A stretch of 64,000 nucleotides of DNA, from positions 6,944-70,943 of the forward strand of contig DATGGU010000022.1 in the NCBI GenBank assembly GCA_035308365.1. The letters run 5' to 3'. The notes beneath the pieces were generated by a model that was not told where the DNA came from, ran no database searches, and worked only from the letters and a program-made list of their open reading frames with translations. Source of the stretch: PALSA-505 sp035308365. GTDB lineage: Bacteria > Actinomycetota > Actinomycetes > Streptosporangiales > Streptosporangiaceae. A program made the translations under genes and the position numbers. Below, in pieces: positions 8,665-16,553 of the stretch. How positions within the stretch are numbered: the stretch's first letter is position 1; each line of letters starts with the position of its first letter.

Positions 8665-10470
8665 ATGGTCGTGCAGAACACGATGCCGGAACGGCTGGGT
8701 CCATACCTCCTGATGGAGCGGATCGGCGAGGGCGGCATGGGTGTGGTCCATCTCGCCCGGGACAACCAGGGCCGCGCCGTCGCGGTGAAGGTGCTCCGCC
8801 CGGGGATGGCCAGCGACGTCGATGCCCGCCGTCGGCTGGAGCGAGAGTTCGAGACCATGCGCCGGGTGCGCAGCCCGTTCGTGGCCGAGGTCATCGACGC
8901 CGACGTAACCGGTGAGATGCCCTACGTGGTCACCCGGTACGTGGCCGGCCCGACCCTCGACCAGATGATCAGGAACAGCGGGCCGCTGAGTGGCCGGGCC
9001 CTGGAACGGGTCGCCTGGGGGCTGGCCGAGGGGCTCGCGGCCGTGCACGCCGCGGGCGTCGTGCACCGGGATCTCAAGCCGGGCAACGTGGTGATGGCGG
9101 GCGGCTCCCCGGTGCTGATCGATTTCGGCATCGCCCACGCGCCGGACGCGACCAGGATCACCCAGGCCGGGATGTTCATGGGCACGCCCGGCTACCTGGC
9201 CCCCGAGGTGGTGGAGGGCCAGGCCTGCGGTCCGTCGGCCGATGTGCACTCCTGGGCCAGCACGGTGGCGTACGCTGCCACCGGCCGGCCGCCGTTCGGC
9301 ACCGGCTCCTACGAGACGATTTTCTACCGGATCCTCGGCGGCAACCCCGATCTGAACGGGATCCCGGGCAAGCTGATGCCGCTGCTGGCCGCCGCACTCA
9401 ACCGCGATCCAGCGGCCAGGCCCTCAGCGATGCAGCTCAGCGAGAAGTGTGCCGCCATCGATCTGACCGGCCCGGACGAGCCGTTCAACGGATACGCCGG
9501 GCGGTTGGGATCCACCGCGCCCGAGGTGATCGGCCCGGCCAACGGTGCCATCCTCAATGGAGCCGCCGGCCCAGGGACCAGACTCGATGGTCTGGCCATC
9601 CGCGACGGCGCGCTGAATGCCGGCCTGCGGCCCGGGACACGCGAGCTTCCGGTCTCACCGCCACCGGCTGGCTGGAACCTGCCCCGGCCGGACGCTGGCA
9701 GGCCGGTCAAAGACAATTTCGCCGACCTGCTGCCGCCGGTGCCCTATTCCCCGCTGCCTGCCGATCTCGCCCTGCGAAACCAGGCGGCGATGGACCGGCC
9801 GAACGGGGCGCTGCCTGCCGCCAAGGTCCCGGCCGGCCGGTCGTCCAGCGCTCAGTCCCACACCGGGTACCGGCGGGTGCTCAGCCTGATCACCATGGCC
9901 ATCGCCGTGGCGGCCAGCGTGCTGCTGCCGGTCGCCGGCGTGGTCGTCTCCCTGCTGGCCATCGTCCTGCTGCGCGCGGCCGACCTTTCCCACAGCGCGT
10001 TGACCAGGCGCCGCTCGGCGCGGGGCACCCGGCCCAGCGACCTGCCCGTCATGATCATAAAGTCACCCTGGGCGGTGCTGCGAGCGATGCTCGGCTGCCT
10101 GCTGCTCGCTCCGCTCGCGGCGACCGCCGGGGCGCTCGCGGCCGCCGTGACGATCATCGCCCACCACGCCAGCCCGCTGCCGGCGGCCGGCGCGTATGCG
10201 GCCGGGGCGTTCGTGGCCTTCTACGGGTTCGGCCCCGGCTCAGGCACCCCGCGCAGACAGCTCGGCAGGCTCTTCGGTGCGGTCGCCCGCCGGCGGTTCC
10301 TGGCCGCCATCGTCGCGATCGTGGTCGCCGTGGTGGCGGTGGGAACGGCCTACGCGGCCCTCACGCAGCCACACCACATCTGGCCGCTGACCTCCAACCT
10401 GTCGTCCTGGCACCTGCGCGGCGTCTACAACCTCATAGTCGAGGCGCAAACTCGCCTGCAGCACCTCTGA
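8665..10470 (+). CDS. Ser/Thr protein kinase with multi-pass membrane C-terminus
   Basis: This 601-residue protein has a full Hanks-type kinase domain at residues 10-265: glycine loop IGEGGMGVVH, Lys42 in VAVKVL, catalytic HRDLKPGN (134-141), DFG (153-155) and the MGTPGYLAPE segment. A proline-rich linker of about 140 residues follows. The last 190 residues hold four or more hydrophobic segments (for example SVLLPVAGVVVSLLAIVLL and AAIVAIVVAVVAVGTAYA), unlike the single-span kinases with PASTA repeats. The kinase therefore faces the cytosol on a membrane anchor. The FHA-domain regulator encoded convergently next door is a plausible phosphothreonine-binding partner. Confidence 0.92.
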   Translation: MVVQNTMPERLGPYLLMERIGEGGMGVVHLARDNQGRAVAVKVLRPGMASDVDARRRLEREFETMRRVRSPFVAEVIDADVTGEMPYVVTRYVAGPTLDQMIRNSGPLSGRALERVAWGLAEGLAAVHAAGVVHRDLKPGNVVMAGGSPVLIDFGIAHAPDATRITQAGMFMGTPGYLAPEVVEGQACGPSADVHSWASTVAYAATGRPPFGTGSYETIFYRILGGNPDLNGIPGKLMPLLAAALNRDPAARPSAMQLSEKCAAIDLTGPDEPFNGYAGRLGSTAPEVIGPANGAILNGAAGPGTRLDGLAIRDGALNAGLRPGTRELPVSPPPAGWNLPRPDAGRPVKDNFADLLPPVPYSPLPADLALRNQAAMDRPNGALPAAKVPAGRSSSAQSHTGYRRVLSLITMAIAVAASVLLPVAGVVVSLLAIVLLRAADLSHSALTRRRSARGTRPSDLPVMIIKSPWAVLRAMLGCLLLAPLAATAGALAAAVTIIAHHASPLPAAGAYAAGAFVAFYGFGPGSGTPRRQLGRLFGAVARRRFLAAIVAIVVAVVAVGTAYAALTQPHHIWPLTSNLSSWHLRGVYNLIVEAQTRLQHL

Positions 10471-10511
10471 CAGCCCGGCCACCCGCCCTGGTCGGCAACC
10501 TGCCGACCTCG

Positions 10512-10619
10512 AATTTCATGATCGGTGAGTTCAGGCCGATTGCTGCACCTCTCACAGACCCGGCGACCCAGCCTGTTTCATGCCGGTCGGATGGAGAGCT
10601 GAACCACAATTTCATGATC
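10512..10619. repeat. Pair of 12-base direct repeats (AATTTCATGATC)
   Basis: AATTTCATGATC occurs at 10512-10523 and 10608-10619, 96 bases apart, in the convergent gap between the kinase and the FHA gene. The second copy extends into TGATCATTT, forming a short palindrome. No gene is visible between them; the function is unknown. Confidence 0.6.
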
Positions 10620-10629
10620 ATTTGACTGG

Positions 10630-10770
10630 AGGGTGCCGGGTTCGGCTGGAGTGCGGGTGTCGACTTGGGTGGGGGTGCGGATGCGGGTGTCGGGTTTGGC
10701 TGGGGTGCGGGTGTTGGCTTGGCTGGGGTGCGGGTGTTGGGGTTTGGCTGGCGGCACTGGTGTTGGCTGG
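10630..10770 (-). repeat. GT-rich (plus strand) imperfect tandem repeats after the FHA gene
   Basis: Units close to GGGGTGCGGGTGTTGGCTTG recur about five times. Read on the minus strand, the sense strand of the FHA gene whose stop is at 10771, the tract is C-rich and G-poor, in the same arrangement as the tracts at 8160 and 14820. The rest of the 300-base gap 10471-10770 holds only the AATTTCATGATC pair. Confidence 0.7.
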
Positions 10771-11544
10771 TCAGCGGCTGACCCGGATGGCGCCGATGCG
10801 GCCGCCCGCCTGCGGGCCGGCTGGTGCGAGCGGGATGTCGGACAGCCGTGGGCCTGCCGGTGGCCCGATGCCTGGTGCAGTGCCGCCGGGCACGCTCCCC
10901 GGTGCCGGGGGCCCTAATGCCGTGCCGGGCCGAGCCGCATTTGCCGGGGGCTCGCCGCGGCCGGGCGGTGGCAGTGGCCTGACCAGCCCAAGCGCCACCA
11001 CCTCGTTGGCAAGTCTGGTCCGCCGGTTCATCCCCTCCTGGATGCGGAACTTCTGGTACAGGCGCAGCAGATGCTGCTTGACCGCGGCCTCGGTCACGAC
11101 CAGGTCGGCCGCGATCTCGCGGGCCGTGGCGGGGGCGACGAATGCCTCGTCCGACAGGGCGGGCCTGCACAGCGAGGTCAGCACGTCCAGTTCGCGACGG
11201 GTCAGCTCGGGAGCGGCCTGCCTGCGCAGTTCGACCTCGGCGGCGATCTCCTCGTGGGCGAGCCCGCCAACCCGGCACCGGGCCGAGCCGAAGCTTACGA
11301 CGTCGCCGTCTTCAAGGACGCGGCGAGCGGCGGGACGGCCGTTCACCCTGGTCCCGTTTCGTGATAATCCGAGATCGGCCACGTAGGCGTAGTCGCCTCT
11401 GCAGACGATCTCGGCATGCAGCTTGGAGACGCTCGGATCACGCAAGCGGATGTCCACGGAGCTTCCACGGCCCACGGTCGTGACGTCGGCGCGCAGCGGA
11501 ATGACCTCCCCGGTGTCCTCGATGCGAATGTAGGGCCTCTCCAC
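10771..11544 (-). CDS. FHA domain protein with C-terminal helix-turn-helix
   Basis: Residues 1-93 form a forkhead-associated domain, with VGRGSSVDIRL, PSVSKLHAEI and the NGTRVNG loop, so it should bind phosphothreonine peptides. Residues 113-190 (LTRRELDVLTSLC, AREIAADLVVTEAAVKQHL) look like a LuxR-type or related helix-turn-helix, followed by a Pro/Gly-rich tail. That makes it a candidate transcription factor controlled by Ser/Thr phosphorylation, and a membrane Ser/Thr kinase lies convergently beside it. The GTG start at 11544 is favoured by GGGAGGAAC 4 bases upstream; an earlier GTG at 11574 lacks a site. Length is 257 residues. Confidence 0.88.
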   Translation of the reverse strand: MERPYIRIEDTGEVIPLRADVTTVGRGSSVDIRLRDPSVSKLHAEIVCRGDYAYVADLGLSRNGTRVNGRPAARRVLEDGDVVSFGSARCRVGGLAHEEIAAEVELRRQAAPELTRRELDVLTSLCRPALSDEAFVAPATAREIAADLVVTEAAVKQHLLRLYQKFRIQEGMNRRTRLANEVVALGLVRPLPPPGRGEPPANAARPGTALGPPAPGSVPGGTAPGIGPPAGPRLSDIPLAPAGPQAGGRIGAIRVSR

Positions 11545-11778
11545 GTCGTTCCTCCCACCTAACGCGCCAGTCACGGATCCCTCACGTGCGAGTTACCCTG
11601 TGTGCGGCCCTGTCATACCCCGTTCTGGGCTACGGATTGGGCGGACCGTGCCGATTCTGCGACGGGCGGTGGGCGGCCGCACTCACCCGGGTGGCCTGGC
11701 AGACAGCACGCGATGGGTCCGCGACGCGCCGACCAGGGAATTCTCGCGGTTTTGTCACTGCCACTGTGCGCGCGGCGA

Positions 11779-11784
11779 TACGAT
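11779..11784 (+). promoter_or_regulatory. -10 element for a leaderless transcript of the DUF3017 gene
   Basis: TACGAT ends 6 bases before the GTG start at 11791, and no ribosome site is present. That spacing puts transcription start at or on the start codon, the usual actinobacterial leaderless arrangement. Confidence 0.55.
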
Positions 11785-11790
11785 CATTGC

Positions 11791-12240
11791 GTGAAAGAGT
11801 CCGTGCTAACGGAACGAACCGGTAGCCCGGTAACGGACTCGCGTTCCGCTCTGGCTGCTGCGGACATTGGCATCGGGGACGAACCGGATACCAGTGACGT
11901 ACCCGCTACGTCTTCGGCCGTAACACCCATAACTGCCCCGTCGGTGCCCGAAGTAACCGGGCGGGCAGGTGGCATGCGGCTGGCCTCACTGCCCTATGCC
12001 TTCGCCCTGGCTGGCCTGGTCGGCGGCCTGATCTGGATGTGGCTGGCGCCCAAGCACGTCGAGCCGGGCACGGTCGCAGTGGCCGGTGCGCTGCTCGTCG
12101 CGGCGCTGGAACGGCTGGTGCTGCCGGAGCGCTGGGCGGGCATGTTGCTCACCCGGCGGCGGCTGCCCGATGTCATGGCACTGGCCGCGCTCGGCGTGGG
12201 CATCCTGGCGGTAGCCCTCGTGCTGCCCGCCACGTCCTGA
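11791..12240 (+). CDS. DUF3017 membrane protein
   Basis: The protein is 149 residues: an acidic, disordered first 60 residues, then three hydrophobic segments (YAFALAGLVGGLIWMWLA, VAVAGALLVAALERLVLP, VMALAALGVGILAVALVLP). This matches the actinobacterial DUF3017 family, whose members often sit near TCA-cycle or one-carbon genes; here icd and mdh follow on the same strand. The function is unknown. The GTG at 11791 is chosen because a -10-like element lies just before it. Confidence 0.82.
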   Translation: MKESVLTERTGSPVTDSRSALAAADIGIGDEPDTSDVPATSSAVTPITAPSVPEVTGRAGGMRLASLPYAFALAGLVGGLIWMWLAPKHVEPGTVAVAGALLVAALERLVLPERWAGMLLTRRRLPDVMALAALGVGILAVALVLPATS

Positions 12241-12363
12241 GCGAGATCTACATCACCGTGGCCGTACCGGCCGCAAGAGACCTGGCTGGGCACCGGTAGC
12301 CTTGCAGGCGGCGGGCCCGGCAACGGCGCGGGCCGACCAGTTGTGGGAAGGGAAACCGGCGGT

Positions 12364-13587
12364 ATGCCCAAGATCAAGGTAGCCAATCCCGTCGTCGAAC
12401 TTGACGGCGACGAGATGACGCGAATCATCTGGCAGTTCATCAAGGATCAGCTGATCCTGCCGTACCTGGACGTCGAGCTCGAATACTACGACCTGTCCAT
12501 TCAGCACCGCGATGCCACCGGCGACCAGGTGACGATCGACGCCGCGAACGCGATCAAGGCGCGGGGCGTCGGGGTGAAGTGCGCAACGATCACGCCAGAT
12601 GAGGCGCGCGTCGAGGAGTTCGGGCTCAAGAAGATGTGGCGTTCGCCGAACGGCACCATCCGGAACATCCTCGGTGGCGTCGTGTTCCGCGAGCCGATCG
12701 TGGTGTCCAGTATCCCGCGGCTGGTGCCGACCTGGACCAAGCCGATCGTGATCGGCCGTCACGCGCATGGCGACCAGTACCGGGCCAGCGACTTCGTTGT
12801 GCCAGGACCCGGCACGGTGACGATCACCTACACCCCCGACGAGGGTGACCGCCCGATCGAGATCGAAGTGGCGAAGTTCACTGGCGGTGGCATCGCCATG
12901 GGCATGTACAACTTTGACGACTCTATCCGCGACTTCGCCCGCGCCACCATGCGTTACGCGCTGGACCGCCGCTTCCCGCTCTACCTGTCGACGAAGAACA
13001 CGATCCTCAAGGCCTACGACGGCCGGTTCAAAGACCTGTTCGCCGAGATCTTCGAGGCGGAGTTCAAGGCCGAGTTCGAGGCGGCCGGGATCACCTACGA
13101 GCACCGGCTGATAGACGACATGGTGGCCCAGGTGCTCAAGTGGGACGGCGGCATCGTCTGGGCCTGCAAGAACTACGACGGTGACGTGCAGTCCGACGTG
13201 GTCGCCCAGGGCTTCGGTTCGCTAGGCCTGATGAGCAGCGTGCTGATGACCCCGGACGGCCGCATCGTCGAGGCCGAGGCCGCCCACGGCACGGTGACCA
13301 GGCACTACCGCCAGTACCAGCAGGGCAAGCCGACATCGACGAACCCGATTGCCTCGATCTTCGCCTGGACGCGCGGCCTGGCCCACCGCGGCAAGCTGGA
13401 CGGCACCCCAGAGGTCACCGCGTTCGCCAACGCGCTCGAGCAGGTCTGCATCGAGACCGTGGAGAGCGGCAAGATGACCAAGGACCTCGCGCTGCTGGTC
13501 GGCGGGGATACCCAGTTCCTGACCACGCAGGAGTTCCTCAGCGCGCTGGACGATAACCTGCGTGCCAAGATGGACGAGGTGCTTTGA
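12364..13587 (+). CDS. icd: NADP-dependent isocitrate dehydrogenase
   Basis: This 407-residue enzyme converts isocitrate to 2-oxoglutarate with NADP in the TCA cycle. It begins PKIKVANPVVELDGDEMTR and has the substrate loop SPNGTIRNILGG and the metal-binding segment DDMVAQVLKWDGG, which are features of the homodimeric eukaryote-like type rather than the E. coli type. The gene is preceded by a weak GGGAAGGGAA site and followed by mdh. Repeat copy C begins at the very next base after its TGA stop. Confidence 0.95.
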   Translation: MPKIKVANPVVELDGDEMTRIIWQFIKDQLILPYLDVELEYYDLSIQHRDATGDQVTIDAANAIKARGVGVKCATITPDEARVEEFGLKKMWRSPNGTIRNILGGVVFREPIVVSSIPRLVPTWTKPIVIGRHAHGDQYRASDFVVPGPGTVTITYTPDEGDRPIEIEVAKFTGGGIAMGMYNFDDSIRDFARATMRYALDRRFPLYLSTKNTILKAYDGRFKDLFAEIFEAEFKAEFEAAGITYEHRLIDDMVAQVLKWDGGIVWACKNYDGDVQSDVVAQGFGSLGLMSSVLMTPDGRIVEAEAAHGTVTRHYRQYQQGKPTSTNPIASIFAWTRGLAHRGKLDGTPEVTAFANALEQVCIETVESGKMTKDLALLVGGDTQFLTTQEFLSALDDNLRAKMDEVL

Positions 13588-13688
13588 GCGCTATTCAAAA
13601 CCGCGTCGTGAGTGCAGGCCCGTAGGGTCTGCGCGAGCGATCGGGCAGTCACCCGCTGCATCACCAGACAGATAATTTTGAATAGCGG
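13588..13688 (+). repeat. Dispersed inverted-repeat element, copy C
   Basis: It runs from GCGCTATTCAAAACCGC, directly after the icd stop codon, to TAATTTTGAATAGCG. Both ends differ from the other copies at the same paired positions (ATTC/GAAT instead of ATGC/GCAT), so the end pairing has been preserved by compensating changes. The core GTGCAGGCCC, GGTCTGCGCGAGCGATCGGGC is shared with the other copies. Confidence 0.85.
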
Positions 13689-13768
13689 GAATTGGAATAA
13701 GCACTGCCTAGTCCACCACAACATTTACCTACCGGCCTGAGCGCCGGAAACAGAGGAGATCAGCGGAC

Positions 13769-14725
13769 ATGGCCCGCAAAGGCAAGGTAACCGTTGTCGG
13801 AGCCGGCTTCTATGGGTCGACCACGGCGCAGCGGCTCGCCGGGTACGACATCTTCGACGAGGTCGTGCTCACCGACATCATCGACGGCAGGCCCGAGGGC
13901 CTCGCGCTGGACATGAACCAGTCGCGGCCGGTGGAAGGCTACGAGACCAAGGTCACCGGCCAGACCACCGGCCAGTCCGGTGAGGGCTACGAGGCCATCG
14001 CCGGCTCGCAGATCGTCATCATCACCGCCGGCCTGCCGCGCAAGCCAGGCATGAGCCGGATGGATCTGATCGAGGTCAACGCCAAGATCGTGCGCAGCGT
14101 CGTGGAGAACGTCGTGAAGCACGCGCCGGAAGCGGTTCTCATCGTGGTGTCCAACCCGCTCGACGAGATGACCGCGCTCACGGCCAAGGTCAGCGGCTTC
14201 CCGCAGCACCGCGTCATGGGCCAGGCCGGCATGCTGGACACCGCCAGGTTCAGCCACTTCGTGGCCGAGAAGCTCGGCGTCCCGGTCGGCTCCGTCCGCA
14301 CTCTCACCCTTGGCTCGCACGGCGACACCATGGTCCCCGTCCCGTCCGCCTGCACTGTGGACGGCAAGCCCCTTGGCGACCTGCTCTCGGCCGGGGAAAT
14401 CGAGGCCCTGGTCCAGCGGACCCGTGAGGGTGGCGGCGAGATCGTCAAGCTGCTCAAGACCGGCTCGGCCTACTACGCCCCGTCCGCCGCCGCCGCCCGG
14501 ATGGCCCGCGCCGTAGCCGAGGACTCCCACGCGGTCATGCCGGTCTGCGCCTGGATGGAGGGCCAGTACGGCATCTCCGACGTCTACCTGGGCGTCGAGG
14601 CCGAGATCGGCTCGGCCGGCGTCCTGCGCGTGGTGGAGCGCGACCTCACCCCGTCCGAACTGGCCTCACTCCGCGAGGCCGCCGAGGCCGTCCGCACCAA
14701 GCAGGCCGACGTAGCCAGCCTCTGA
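13769..14725 (+). CDS. mdh: Malate dehydrogenase (LDH-like type)
   Basis: This 318-residue NAD-dependent enzyme interconverts malate and oxaloacetate. The nucleotide fold starts VTVVGAGFYGS. The active-site loop PRKPGMSRMDL carries the arginine typical of malate rather than lactate enzymes, and GSHGDTMVPV holds the catalytic histidine. AGAGGAG lies upstream of the ATG. It forms a TCA-cycle pair with icd, from which it is separated by repeat copy C. A clear hairpin terminator follows. Confidence 0.95.
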   Translation: MARKGKVTVVGAGFYGSTTAQRLAGYDIFDEVVLTDIIDGRPEGLALDMNQSRPVEGYETKVTGQTTGQSGEGYEAIAGSQIVIITAGLPRKPGMSRMDLIEVNAKIVRSVVENVVKHAPEAVLIVVSNPLDEMTALTAKVSGFPQHRVMGQAGMLDTARFSHFVAEKLGVPVGSVRTLTLGSHGDTMVPVPSACTVDGKPLGDLLSAGEIEALVQRTREGGGEIVKLLKTGSAYYAPSAAAARMARAVAEDSHAVMPVCAWMEGQYGISDVYLGVEAEIGSAGVLRVVERDLTPSELASLREAAEAVRTKQADVASL

Positions 14726-14735
14726 CGCATCCCCT

Positions 14736-14768
14736 CGAAAGGGCGCCCCCGGCCGGGCTGCCCTTTCG
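14736..14768 (+). terminator. Hairpin terminator after mdh
   Basis: A 9-base perfect stem, CGAAAGGGC (14736-14744) and GCCCTTTCG (14760-14768), encloses a 15-base GC-rich loop, 11 bases past the mdh stop. There is no long U tract, which is usual for actinomycete terminators. Confidence 0.7.
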
Positions 14769-14819
14769 CATGTCCCGGTCCGGATGGAACCGTAGAGAAA
14801 CGATTTCTCAAGGGTTTCG

Positions 14820-14984
14820 GGGGTCATGGGATGGTTTCGGGTGGGAGTGATGGTTTCGGATGGGGGTTGTGATGGATGGTTTCAGGCGGGGACGGTAATG
14901 GATGAGTTTCGGGTGGGGTGGGAGTGATGGATGGATTTGGGCGGGGGCATGGAGGGATTCGGTTGGGTTGGTGGGTAAGGGGTG
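14820..14984 (-). repeat. Degenerate GATGGTTTCGGGTGGG-type repeats after the exonuclease gene
   Basis: About eight loose copies of GATGGTTTCGGGTGGG or GGAGTGATGG fill this stretch. On the minus strand, the sense strand of the exonuclease gene ending at 14985, it is C-rich and almost G-free. It is the third tract of this kind in the window. Confidence 0.7.
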
Positions 14985-15848
14985 TCAGCGTGACTGAGGG
15001 AGTTTGACGGAGCCTGGCTTGGCGCCTGAGATCGACGGTGGGGGGACGACCGGGCCGATGTCCCCGTCCGGGGCGTCGTCCAGGTCGACGATCACCGGGG
15101 CGTGATCGCTGGGGCCGGTGCCCTTGCGGGCCTGCCGGTCTACCCAGGCCGCACGGACTCGTCCGGCCACCGGTTCGCTGGCCAGCACCAGGTCGATCCG
15201 CATCCCAAGATCCCGGTGGAACATCCCGGCCCGGTAGTCCCAGTAGGTGAACACCCGCTCGGCCGGCCAGCGCTCCCGCACCACGTCGTGCAGGCCCAGG
15301 GCCTGCAGTTCGGCCAGCGCGTCCCGCTCGGGCGGAGTGACGTGGGTCTGGCCGGCGTAGGCGGCGGGATCGAACACGTCGGCGTCGGTGGGCGCGATGT
15401 TCATGTCCCCGCACACGATCGCCTCCCGCGGGCCAGCCGCGACCACCTCCCGCAGCGCGGCCAGCCAGGCGAGCTTGTACTGGTAGTGCTCGGAGTCTGG
15501 CACCCGGCCGTTCGGCACGTACAACGAGTGCACACGGATCCCGCCGCACGTCGCGGCCACCGCACGGGCCTCGGGGTCCGGGAACCCGGGCGCGCCCTCG
15601 ACCCCCCGCACCATGTCATCCAGGCCGACCCTGGACAGGATCGCCACCCCGTTCCATTGTGGCTGGCCATACAGCCCGGCCACATAGCCCCGCTTGGTCA
15701 GCTCTTCACCGAGCAGCTCGGTGAAGGCGTCGTCGGACAGCTTGGTCTCCTGCAGGCACACGATGTCCGGCTGCCGCTGATCCAGCCATGGCAGCAGCCG
15801 CGGCACCCGCTGCTTGACCGAATTCACGTTCCAGGTAGCTACACGCAC
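14985..15848 (-). CDS. Exonuclease III / AP endonuclease family protein
   Basis: This 287-residue protein has the full exonuclease III fold: VATWNVNSV at the start, the metal Glu in CLQETKLSD, NGVAILSR, the CGDMNIAP segment and the terminal SDHAPVIVDL. It should repair abasic sites and trim 3' ends. The GTG at 15848 is taken as start because conserved sequence begins there. About 20 disordered residues follow the last conserved motif. It is divergent from the RibB-like gene, with about 100 bases between for both promoters. Confidence 0.92.
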   Translation of the reverse strand: MRVATWNVNSVKQRVPRLLPWLDQRQPDIVCLQETKLSDDAFTELLGEELTKRGYVAGLYGQPQWNGVAILSRVGLDDMVRGVEGAPGFPDPEARAVAATCGGIRVHSLYVPNGRVPDSEHYQYKLAWLAALREVVAAGPREAIVCGDMNIAPTDADVFDPAAYAGQTHVTPPERDALAELQALGLHDVVRERWPAERVFTYWDYRAGMFHRDLGMRIDLVLASEPVAGRVRAAWVDRQARKGTGPSDHAPVIVDLDDAPDGDIGPVVPPPSISGAKPGSVKLPQSR

Positions 15849-15983
15849 GACGCTAACGCTAGCCGCTCCCGCAGACACCGTGTGCCCCGCATCCCGGCGA
15901 TCCCGGCACGGGGCTACTGGTGGGTAACCGGAACGTGTTACGTTGATTGTGGTGCAATTCCAGGGTGTGGCCGCCTGGGCCTG

Positions 15984-16553
15984 GTGCTGGCACACCTCGC
16001 CGCGGGCGGCGGCGTCGCCGTCTGGGATCCCGTCGCCGAACAGGAAGGCGATGTCATTTTCGCCGGTGCCCGGCTGCGCCCCGATACGTTCCGGTTTCTG
16101 CTGACCGAGGCGTGCGGGCTCCCGGCGGTCCCCTGCGCGCCCGGGATACTCGACCGGCTGGAGATCGGCCCGATGCCAGGCCCGGGCGACCGGCAGGGCA
16201 CCGCCTTCCATATCCCCGTCGATCTGGCCCGCGGCGAGGGTACGGGGGTCTGCGCTGCCGAGCGCGCCGCGGTGGTGCGGCGCCTGGCCGATCCGGCCGC
16301 CGTCCCCACGGACTTCCTGCGGCCCGGCCACGTGCACCCGCTGCGCGCCCGCCCCGGCCTGCTGGCCGAGCGTGGCGGGCACACCGAGGCCACGGTCGCC
16401 CTGTGCACCGCCGCCGGGCTGCCCCCGGTCGGGGTGTGCTGTGAGGTGATGAACCGCGACGGAACCATGGCCGGCGCCGCCGACTTCGAGGTGGCCGCGC
16501 TGCGCTGGGGCCTGCCCCTGGTCGAGCTGCCGGACCTGAAGACGTGGCTGTGA
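15984..16553 (+). CDS. Divergent RibB-like protein (3,4-dihydroxy-2-butanone 4-phosphate synthase fold)
   Basis: The 189-residue frame keeps the RibB signature RPGHVHPLRARPGLL, RGGHTEATVALCTAAGL and CEVMNRDGTMAG. The Mg-binding loop reads WDPVAEQEGDV in place of the usual DDEDRENEGD, keeping both glutamates but losing the arginine. It is about 15-20 residues short at the N-terminus. GTG 15984 is the only in-frame start, yet a -10-like TACGTT (15939-15944) points to a GTG at 15952 in another frame, so an N-terminal frameshift is possible. The following methyltransferase overlaps it by 4 bases. Riboflavin synthesis or a derived role are both possible. Confidence 0.72.
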   Translation: MLAHLAAGGGVAVWDPVAEQEGDVIFAGARLRPDTFRFLLTEACGLPAVPCAPGILDRLEIGPMPGPGDRQGTAFHIPVDLARGEGTGVCAAERAAVVRRLADPAAVPTDFLRPGHVHPLRARPGLLAERGGHTEATVALCTAAGLPPVGVCCEVMNRDGTMAGAADFEVAALRWGLPLVELPDLKTWL

